This document shows, in pieces, positions 1 to 5,372 of a stretch of DNA of 6,378 nt. The translations under genes were made by a program, and so were the position numbers. The notes beneath the pieces are model-generated. The model was not told where the DNA came from and made no database searches. It worked only from the letters and a program-made list of their open reading frames with translations. Position 1 is the first letter of the stretch. The number at the start of each line of letters is the position of its first letter. Source of the DNA: Oscillospiraceae bacterium (GTDB lineage: Bacteria > Bacillota > Clostridia > Oscillospirales > Ruminococcaceae); NCBI GenBank assembly GCA_009782665.1, contig WRIP01000079.1, positions 1 to 6,378 of the forward strand, read 5' to 3'.

Positions 1-699
1 AACCTATGTGACATGATTTCACTTGTGGATATTGCGAAGCAGTTCAATCTATTACTCATTGAGGATGCAACAGAATCGATGGGGAGTTACTTCACTGCCG
101 CAAGATACAAAGGGCAGCATGCTGCAACCATAGGGGATATAGGGGTTATATCCTTCAATGGAAATAAGATAATAACCACCGGTGGAGGTGGTATGATAGT
201 AGCTAAGGATAGCAATAAACTAGGACATATGCGATATCTATCCCAACAGAGTAAAAATGATGAACTGCGTTTCATCCATGATGAAATAGGATACAACTAT
301 AGGATGACTAATCTACAGGCAGCACTGGGTATAGCACAACTCGAGCAGCTGGATGTATTTATAGCAACTAAAAAGCGAAACTACGAGATTTATCTGGAAG
401 AGGGATTAGAACTACTACCATTTAGTGAGGGGGTTGCTCCTAACTATTGGTTCTATGGCCTAGTCACCCATGGTAAGAGGGATCTGCTTATCGAGAAGCT
501 AAATGAAAGAAATATTGGAGCCAGACCTATTTGGGAGTTGATGCATCGACTAAAACCATTCACTGAGTATATAGCCTATGAAGTTGAAAAGGCTCAATAT
601 TTTCATCGGGAGATAGTGAATATACCCTGCTCCTCTAACCTTACTGAAGTCGAGGTTAGGTATGTAGCTAGTCAGATTAAGGATATATTGAATAAATAG
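1..699 (+). CDS. legC: LegC-family PLP-dependent sugar aminotransferase, 3' part (5' end outside window)
   Basis: The reading frame is open from base 1, so this is the C-terminal 232 residues of a protein whose family is usually about 380 long. It belongs to the DegT/DnrJ/EryC1 fold. The LegC subgroup is indicated by IEDATESMGS (residues 19-28), GDIGVISFNGNKIITTGGGG (residues 45-64) and HDEIGYNYRMTNLQAALG. In that block the Lys encoded at 166-168 is the expected Schiff-base lysine for pyridoxal phosphate. A C-terminal ARPIWELMHRLKPF segment also matches the family. LegC enzymes transfer an amino group, from glutamate in characterised members, to the 4-keto carbon of a nucleotide-linked 4-keto-6-deoxy sugar in the cytoplasm, on the route to legionaminic acid. 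The ATG at 13 is internal and not the true start. The next gene, a PtmE-type nucleotidyltransferase, supports the pathway call. CpG is scarce here compared with the genes to the right. The family call is firm; the exact sugar substrate is inferred. Confidence 0.9.
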   Translation, partial: NLCDMISLVDIAKQFNLLLIEDATESMGSYFTAARYKGQHAATIGDIGVISFNGNKIITTGGGGMIVAKDSNKLGHMRYLSQQSKNDELRFIHDEIGYNYRMTNLQAALGIAQLEQLDVFIATKKRNYEIYLEEGLELLPFSEGVAPNYWFYGLVTHGKRDLLIEKLNERNIGARPIWELMHRLKPFTEYIAYEVEKAQYFHREIVNIPCSSNLTEVEVRYVASQIKDILNK

Positions 700-701
700 A
701 C

Positions 702-705
702 GGAG
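702..705 (+). promoter_or_regulatory. Ribosome binding site of the CBS-nucleotidyltransferase gene
   Basis: GGAG lies eight bases before the ATG at 714. This spacing selects 714 over the out-of-frame ATG at 709, which is only three bases from GGAG and reaches a stop after eight codons (stop at 733-735). Confidence 0.7.
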
Positions 706-713
706 TATATGCT

Positions 714-1754
714 ATGCAGTACAGCGACTATATAGTTAGAGCAACAACTACAATTAATCAGGCACTTACTATTCTTGAAAACAACGAGTATAAGGCGTTG
801 GTGTTAGAGGAAGAGGGTATACTTTACGGTGTGCTGACCGACGGTGACATACGGAGGTTTCTCATTAAGAATGGAAATCGACTGGATTTTACAGTAGAAC
901 AGGCAGCGACAGTTAATCCCTCAACCGTTACAGGATATCATGAGCAGGAAGCCAGAACGATCCTCGAGCAACTCGACTGCACGGTGGTCCCGATGTTGGA
1001 TTCGTCTTGTCGTATTCACGCTATCGTCTTTCATGATGCCACGCTGCATCGCAATCGGAATGAAATCGACAACCATGTGATTATCATGGCCGGTGGCTAC
1101 GGGACGCGTCTCTATCCATATACCGAGATACTGCCAAAACCTTTGCTTCCGGTGGGCAACGCCACCATAACCGAACTAATCATAGACCGATTCAGGAAAT
1201 TTGGTTGCAGAGATTTTTCTCTGGTGCTAGGCTATAAGCGGAACCTCATAAAAAGTTATTTTTCCGAGATTCCGACAGAGTATACCATCTCATATATTGA
1301 TGAAGACCAACCGCTTGGAACTGGTGGTGGATTGGCATTCTTTAAAGGAGTATTTGAGGCACCGGTATTTGTCACCTATTGTGACAATGTTATCGAAGCC
1401 GACTATATCGATATCCTGCAGTCGCACATAGAGTCAGCGAGTATTCTGACTATGGTGGTGGCTCGTAAACATACTAAAATACCCTATGGAGTAATTGAAC
1501 TGGATGAGAGCGGTGCCATTATCGGTATCAACGAAAAACCCGAATACACTAATCTCATTAACACCGGATTCTACGTGATTTCACCCGAGTTTATCGATAT
1601 GGTCGAGGATAATGAGTTCCAACACATCACCGATATCGCACTTAAACTAGCAGATGAAGGTCACCGTATAGGAAGTTATCTCATAGATGACGGGTGTTTC
1701 ATCGATATCGGTCAGTTGGATGATCTCAAAGAGGTGGGAAACAAACTTAGATAA
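714..1754 (+). CDS. ptmE: CBS-domain sugar-1-phosphate nucleotidyltransferase, PtmE-like
   Basis: The protein is 346 residues, close to the length of Campylobacter PtmE. Residues about 5-115 form a pair of CBS domains, seen in VLTDGDIRRFL (40-50) and VVPMLD (91-96). Residues about 121-346 form a nucleotidyltransferase domain with MAGGYGTRL (125-133), PKPLLPVGN (141-149), LGTGGG (201-206), the probable metal-binding Asp224 in TYCDN, INTGFYVIS (282-290) and a late DIGQ (331-334). The family joins a sugar 1-phosphate to an NTP. PtmE itself is known as a GTP:glucosamine-1-phosphate guanylyltransferase that opens the GDP-linked legionaminic acid route. The CBS pair may bind an adenosine-type ligand and act as a regulator, but this is inference. 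The gene lies 14 bases after legC and is very probably co-transcribed with it. GTP and GlcN-1-P use is inferred from architecture and neighbour; a different sugar phosphate or nucleotide is possible. Confidence 0.85.
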   Translation: MQYSDYIVRATTTINQALTILENNEYKALVLEEEGILYGVLTDGDIRRFLIKNGNRLDFTVEQAATVNPSTVTGYHEQEARTILEQLDCTVVPMLDSSCRIHAIVFHDATLHRNRNEIDNHVIIMAGGYGTRLYPYTEILPKPLLPVGNATITELIIDRFRKFGCRDFSLVLGYKRNLIKSYFSEIPTEYTISYIDEDQPLGTGGGLAFFKGVFEAPVFVTYCDNVIEADYIDILQSHIESASILTMVVARKHTKIPYGVIELDESGAIIGINEKPEYTNLINTGFYVISPEFIDMVEDNEFQHITDIALKLADEGHRIGSYLIDDGCFIDIGQLDDLKEVGNKLR

Positions 1755-1773
1755 TATCTGAACACAAGAAATA

Positions 1774-1789
1774 TATCGATAGCGCGATA
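1774..1789 (+). repeat. Short inverted repeat abutting the start codon of the TPR membrane protein
   Basis: TATCG (1774-1778) and CGATA (1785-1789) are perfect complements around a six-base loop and end directly against the ATG at 1790. The stem occupies the place where a ribosome binding site would be expected, and no GGAG-like sequence is visible there. With only five pairs it is weak, and chance is possible because ATCGAT-type words are common in this DNA. Confidence 0.3.
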
Positions 1790-2920
1790 ATGACAGAAAA
1801 AGTAACCAACAATCGGATACTGCAGATATTCGGCACTCTGGTCAGAGTGCTTATGTTTATGCTGACTATTTTTTCATTTCTGTTTGTTATCGTCATCATA
1901 TATTTTGGATGGTATAACCCGACAAGACAGTTGCAACAGGCGCAGCAACTAATAGAGTTAAAGGATTATGATAATGCAGCTATCCTCCTATCTTCCATCG
2001 AAGGATATATGGATGTGTCCGAAAGATTGACCGAATGTTATGCCATGAACTTTACGAGTCTACTCCTACAGGATCGAGTTGATGAAGCGATTTCGCTTAT
2101 TGATACTATCATCGACCGGGATGAACACAGATATGAAGGGTTGATGAACGATATATACGAGTATGCCGATAACCAGATGAACAATCTACAGATTGACCGG
2201 GCAGTTTTTCTGTATACCGGAATACTGCAAGGATATATGAACTCCGACTATATATATAACCGCTACATCTATGAGACGGCAATCATCGAGATGGAACTGA
2301 ATAATCTGGTGTTAGCTTATGATATATTGCTGACGGTTGACCCGGTATATATACCCGACAGCATAGCAGCAATAGAGTTGTGTCAGGCAATAGTGTATAC
2401 TGCCGCGGTGGAGGAATTCTATCTCATCAATAGTAATGGGGACAGCCTCACCATGGATATTGTGCTACCGGAAGCTTTTTTACTTCCGATGCTTGAAGAC
2501 TATGAGGATAGCTGGAACTACTGTACCTACGCATCGCTAGTCGGGGCATGGTCTGCCAAAAGCCGACAGAGCAATCTGATGTTGGTATATGAGCTGGGAG
2601 ATTTTCTCAACGCTAGAGAAAGTGGTTTTGCCATGCAGAGGCTCTATGAGCGACGCTATCTGAACTCTGCCGGATACTATTTTCAAATAGATAGAGATGG
2701 GGTGGCTCAAACCAATATCCCCCGATACCATCTCACAGGATACTACGGGCTCTACAGTAAAATTGATAACGGCATCTACTATATCGGCTCAGATGAGGTT
2801 AGGTGGACAAAACAATTTTCATTCATCTTCGATGATTATGATAAAATATTATACGTCTACAGCTATGCTACTGGTATAGAGTATCTACTGCAACGCGATG
2901 AAACACCGATATATGCCTGA
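1790..2920 (+). CDS. Membrane-anchored TPR-like repeat protein of unknown function
   Basis: I do not recognise a named family for this 376-residue protein. A short N-terminus with Lys and Arg is followed by one long hydrophobic helix (about residues 17-40, ending IIYFGW). With no cleavage site visible it looks like a membrane anchor, with the rest outside the cell by a signal-anchor reading. Residues about 45-290 are helical and contain degenerate TPR-like units with a recurring pattern: SIEGYMDVSERLTECYAMN (69-87), ILQGYMNSDYIYNRYIYETA (145-164), VDPVYIPDSIAAIELCQ (183-199) and ELGDFLNARESGFAMQRLY (268-286). This resembles the 'GDYKDS' repeats of many Firmicutes surface proteins. Residues about 290-376 are rich in Tyr and Gly and look beta-rich. 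The ATG at 1790 is chosen because it keeps the full helix; no Shine-Dalgarno sequence is evident, and the frame is closed upstream at 1748-1750. The gene follows ptmE by 35 bases. A scaffold or cell-envelope role is only a guess. Confidence 0.75.
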   Translation: MTEKVTNNRILQIFGTLVRVLMFMLTIFSFLFVIVIIYFGWYNPTRQLQQAQQLIELKDYDNAAILLSSIEGYMDVSERLTECYAMNFTSLLLQDRVDEAISLIDTIIDRDEHRYEGLMNDIYEYADNQMNNLQIDRAVFLYTGILQGYMNSDYIYNRYIYETAIIEMELNNLVLAYDILLTVDPVYIPDSIAAIELCQAIVYTAAVEEFYLINSNGDSLTMDIVLPEAFLLPMLEDYEDSWNYCTYASLVGAWSAKSRQSNLMLVYELGDFLNARESGFAMQRLYERRYLNSAGYYFQIDRDGVAQTNIPRYHLTGYYGLYSKIDNGIYYIGSDEVRWTKQFSFIFDDYDKILYVYSYATGIEYLLQRDETPIYA

Positions 2921-2922
2921 AA

Positions 2923-2959
2923 GCAATAATTAGGCAACGAAGGGGTCCTGCTTTATTGC
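2923..2959 (+). repeat. Inverted repeat between the TPR gene and ddl, overlapping the ddl -35 element
   Basis: GCAATAA (2923-2929) is a perfect complement of TTATTGC (2953-2959), with a 23-base loop. A second, competing pairing uses GGCAA (2933-2937) with TTGCC (2956-2960). Both share the same right arm, which also covers the proposed -35 element. No run of T follows, so a standard intrinsic terminator is not supported. It could be a weak RNA structure, an operator or chance. Confidence 0.35.
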
Positions 2960-2984
2960 CGTGAGGTATGGATTATGCTAGAAT
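2956..2984 (+). promoter_or_regulatory. Probable sigma-70/sigma-A promoter for the ddl operon (extended -10)
   Basis: TTGCCG (2956-2961, four of six consensus bases) and TAGAAT (2979-2984, five of six) are separated by exactly 17 bases. A TG at 2976-2977 sits one base before the -10 hexamer, giving an extended -10. Transcription would start near 2991, leaving a leader of about 37 bases before the ddl start. It lies in the largest intergenic gap of the window, where a new operon would be expected to begin. Confidence 0.6.
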
Positions 2985-3015
2985 GTATTCGGCTTCAGGA
3001 TAGGAAATACGAGTT

Positions 3016-3020
3016 AGGAG
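3016..3020 (+). promoter_or_regulatory. Ribosome binding site of ddl
   Basis: AGGAG is followed by seven bases and then the ATG at 3028. This favours 3028 over the next in-frame ATG at 3037, which would be 16 bases away. Confidence 0.75.
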
Positions 3021-3027
3021 TTGAACT

Positions 3028-4125
3028 ATGTCACAGATGACAATAGCCATGATTTTCGGTGGAACCAATACTGAACACGAGGTGTCGATACTCTCTGCGA
3101 CGTCGGTGTATGAATCGCTGTCAAAGGAAAAATATGATATTTATCCCATCTATATCACCAAAGCCGGTGAATGGATATATCTGGCAGGTGAGATAACAAG
3201 TATTGCAGATTGTATAAAGGACGGTTACCCTTCACACTCAGGGATTCCGGCTATCATATCTCCAGATCGTAGTGTTGGAGGGATGGTTGTATCTCCCATC
3301 GACCAAACTCCATATACCATCAAAATAGATTTAGCTTTTCCGGTGCTCCACGGTTTATATGGAGAAGACGGAACGATGCAAGGTTTGTTTGAACTCGCAG
3401 GGATCCCATATATCGGTGCAGATGTACTGTCCACCGCTATATGTATGGATAAGGAGATAGCAAATCGATTATTTGATCATGCGGGTATTGCTAGAGCCAA
3501 GTGGGATGTTATCTATAGGCGAGATCGAGATCGACTGGATTCATATATTGCACGATTTGAGAGAGAAATAGGCTATCCCATGTTTACTAAACCTGCAAAT
3601 GCCGGTTCATCGGTTGGTGTGAGTAAAGCGACCGATATACTCTCACTGAGAGAAGGTATAGACCTGGCATTCAAGCATGACTACAAGGTTATCGTGGAGA
3701 AGGGTATTATCGGGCGTGAGGTGGAATGTGCGGTTTTAGGCAACAATCATCCGATAGCTTCGGTAGTTGCCGAGATTATTCCGCGCAATGAGTTTTATGA
3801 TTACGAAGCCAAATATCTTTCACCCAGTGAAACAGTACTGCCGGCTGAGCTGGATAGTGATTTTGCTGACCGTATACGAGCGATAGCTCAAAAAGCATAT
3901 ATTGTTGCAGGTTGTAGTGGAATGGCTCGGGTGGATTTTCTGATTGAAGGTAGCTCCAACTCTATTTTACTGAATGAAATTAACACCCTTCCGGGATTCA
4001 CCAACATCAGTATGTATGCCAGATGTATGGAAGCGTCCGGAGTTTCATATGTTCAACTGCTTGACAAACTGATAGAACTGGCGTTGAAACGTGAAAAAAG
4101 AGGAGCCTCGGTAGATGATGTCTGA
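3028..4125 (+). CDS. ddl: D-alanine--D-alanine ligase
   Basis: This cytoplasmic ATP-grasp enzyme joins two D-Ala, using ATP, to make the D-Ala-D-Ala end of peptidoglycan precursors. The 365-residue length is normal. The N-terminal domain shows IFGGTNTEHEVS (9-20), with Glu18 matching the substrate-binding Glu15 of E. coli DdlB. HGLYGEDGTMQGLFELAGIPY (108-128) follows. The ATP-grasp part has TKPANAGSSVGVSK (187-200), and ARVDF (300-304) with NEINTLPGF (316-324) supplies the metal ligands Asp303, Glu317 and Asn319. FYDYEAKY (256-263) ends in Tyr263, the position (Tyr216 of DdlB) that is Phe in the D-Ala-D-Lac ligase of Leuconostoc, so an ordinary D-Ala-D-Ala product and no intrinsic vancomycin resistance are predicted. 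It is the first gene of a coupled set; its last 11 bases overlap murI, and its coding end carries the murI ribosome binding site. Confidence 0.97.
   Translation: MSQMTIAMIFGGTNTEHEVSILSATSVYESLSKEKYDIYPIYITKAGEWIYLAGEITSIADCIKDGYPSHSGIPAIISPDRSVGGMVVSPIDQTPYTIKIDLAFPVLHGLYGEDGTMQGLFELAGIPYIGADVLSTAICMDKEIANRLFDHAGIARAKWDVIYRRDRDRLDSYIARFEREIGYPMFTKPANAGSSVGVSKATDILSLREGIDLAFKHDYKVIVEKGIIGREVECAVLGNNHPIASVVAEIIPRNEFYDYEAKYLSPSETVLPAELDSDFADRIRAIAQKAYIVAGCSGMARVDFLIEGSSNSILLNEINTLPGFTNISMYARCMEASGVSYVQLLDKLIELALKREKRGASVDDV
4101..4105 (+). promoter_or_regulatory. Ribosome binding site of murI, inside the ddl coding sequence
   Basis: AGGAG lies nine bases before the ATG at 4115 and 12 before the tandem ATG at 4118. 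The spacing favours 4115, though either would give the same protein apart from one Met. Its position inside ddl implies that ribosomes finishing ddl help start murI. Confidence 0.65.
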
Positions 4126-4939
4126 TGCAGCCATAGGTGTCTTTGACTCAGGTCTTGGTGGACTTACCTGTGTAAAGCAGTTAATTTCCTTGATGCCGAA
4201 TGAGAATATTATCTACTTCGGTGATACAGCACGTGTTCCGTATGGTAACCGAAGCATAAAGACTATATCAAGATATGCTGCTCAAGCGATAGACTTTTTG
4301 TTGGGTAAACAGGTTAAGCTGCTCATAAATGCCTGCGGCAGCATGAGTTCCTCACTCGATGACGAATATACCAAAACACTGCCGGTGGCATACATAGGGT
4401 GTGTCGAACCTGCCGCACTAGCAGCGGTTAAGGCAAGCCGAAACAAAAGAATAGGGGTCATAGCTACCGCTGCTACCATCAGCAGTCGCTCCTTCGAGCA
4501 GGCTATCGTAAGACTGGATTCAGAGGTTAAAATCACCACTAAAGCCTGTCCGCTCCTAGTCCCGTTGGTAGAAAACGGATATATATCGGCTGACAATACG
4601 GTTACCCGACAGGTCGCTAGTGATTATCTGCTACCGGTTGCAGCGCAAGGTGTCGATAGTTTGGTGCTGGGTTGTACACACTACCCCATTATCGGTCAGC
4701 TAATCTCGGATATCGTCGGCAACGATATTACTCTCATCGATTCAGGAGCCGAGGCGGCAAAAGCTGCCGGGCTTAAGCTCGGTGATATGCGAAATGAAGC
4801 AACAACAAAGGGTTCACTGACAGTATATATTTCAGATAATCCTTTCGGATTCTCTGAAATTGCAGAAAGGTTTTTGGGATTTATGCCGGATAATATTGAA
4901 CAGGTTGATATTGAGATAATCGAGAAAGCAGGAATATAG
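4115..4939 (+). CDS. murI: Glutamate racemase
   Basis: MurI interconverts L- and D-glutamate in the cytoplasm without a cofactor, giving the D-Glu used by MurD in peptidoglycan synthesis. The length of 274 residues is typical. Visible motifs are IGVFDSGLGGLTC (7-19), YFGDTARVPYG (34-44), the first catalytic cysteine Cys74 in INACGSMSS (71-79), PLVENG (150-155), and the second catalytic cysteine Cys187 in LGCTHYP (185-191). Both cysteines needed for two-base racemisation are present. The oddity is the first active-site loop: the usual ACNTA/S reads ACGSM, so Asn is Gly and Thr is Ser. I recall ACGT-type loops in clostridial relatives, so this is probably a lineage variant and not a loss. It overlaps ddl by 11 bases and ends one base before the next gene. 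An aspartate racemase is unlikely given the motifs and the ddl neighbour. Confidence 0.95.
   Translation: MMSDAAIGVFDSGLGGLTCVKQLISLMPNENIIYFGDTARVPYGNRSIKTISRYAAQAIDFLLGKQVKLLINACGSMSSSLDDEYTKTLPVAYIGCVEPAALAAVKASRNKRIGVIATAATISSRSFEQAIVRLDSEVKITTKACPLLVPLVENGYISADNTVTRQVASDYLLPVAAQGVDSLVLGCTHYPIIGQLISDIVGNDITLIDSGAEAAKAAGLKLGDMRNEATTKGSLTVYISDNPFGFSEIAERFLGFMPDNIEQVDIEIIEKAGI
4930..4933 (+). promoter_or_regulatory. Ribosome binding site supporting a GTG start
   Basis: AGGA, inside the last codons of murI, is followed by seven bases and then the GTG at 4941. No in-frame ATG lies nearby at the right spacing, so this site decides the GTG start. Confidence 0.55.
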
Positions 4940-4940
4940 A

Positions 4941-5372
4941 GTGAAACCGAAATACCTCATTACTATAGATGGGCTTCAGATAACGGGATGGGATAGCAAT
5001 ATTACCCTCACCACGCTGGGTGATTACTGTAAGGATAAGGATAAGTACTATATATCTTACCTGAATTTCGATGAGTACAATCAAGAGTCGGACACGACCA
5101 TACTAGAGGTAGAAGCCGACCGGAAGGTGGTGTTCTCTCGCAGTGGAAGTAGTAGTACTCATATGATAATCGAACGAGACAGAAAAAACTTCTCACATTT
5201 CAGAACCGAAAGAGGAGATGGAATGTTTGGGATCAAGGCTAGTGAAATTAACAATAATCTCGGAGATACAGGCGGGCGACTCAGTCTCAGCTATGCTATG
5301 GATATGAATGCCAATGAGGTATTCAAAAACAATCTCGTAATAACGGTAAAGGAAGTAACTGAGCATGTTTGA
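4941..5372 (+). CDS. DUF1934 domain protein (YwiB-type)
   Basis: This 143-residue protein starts with GTG and spans one DUF1934 domain over nearly its whole length. Family-like features are the opening ITIDGLQ (7-13), TLGDYCKDKDKYYISYLNFDE (25-45), an alternating-strand core with VVFSRSGSSSTHMIIE (63-78), the GMFGIKASEI segment (94-103) and a GGRLSLSYAMDMN stretch (111-123) before a final strand. Members are small cytoplasmic beta-barrel (calycin-like) proteins of unknown function. There is no signal peptide or membrane segment. In Bacillus subtilis the member ywiB sits next to argS, as this one does, so the context supports the assignment. It begins one base after the murI stop and its end overlaps argS by eight bases, implying tight co-translation. 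A link to translation or wall synthesis is only suggested by these neighbours. Confidence 0.88.
   Translation: MKPKYLITIDGLQITGWDSNITLTTLGDYCKDKDKYYISYLNFDEYNQESDTTILEVEADRKVVFSRSGSSSTHMIIERDRKNFSHFRTERGDGMFGIKASEINNNLGDTGGRLSLSYAMDMNANEVFKNNLVITVKEVTEHV

Noticed and set aside
709..735. Tiny upstream reading frame starting at ATG 709 that overlaps the ptmE start
   Set aside because: It is only eight codons and its start is three bases from the GGAG site, too close for normal initiation.
1749..1759. AGATAATATCT palindrome across the ptmE stop codon as a terminator or operator
   Set aside because: The central loop is a single base, so no RNA hairpin can form, there is no T-run, and the next gene begins 30 bases later.
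4061..4089. Perfect -35 hexamer TTGACA inside the end of ddl as a possible internal promoter for murI
   Set aside because: At 17-base spacing the -10 position reads TTGAAA, only three of six consensus bases, and murI is already coupled to ddl by overlap and an internal ribosome binding site.
4282..4596. Open frame of 104 codons on the - strand within murI
   Set aside because: It is antisense to a well-conserved racemase, shows no recognisable motif, and has no context of its own; it is a shadow of the murI codon pattern.
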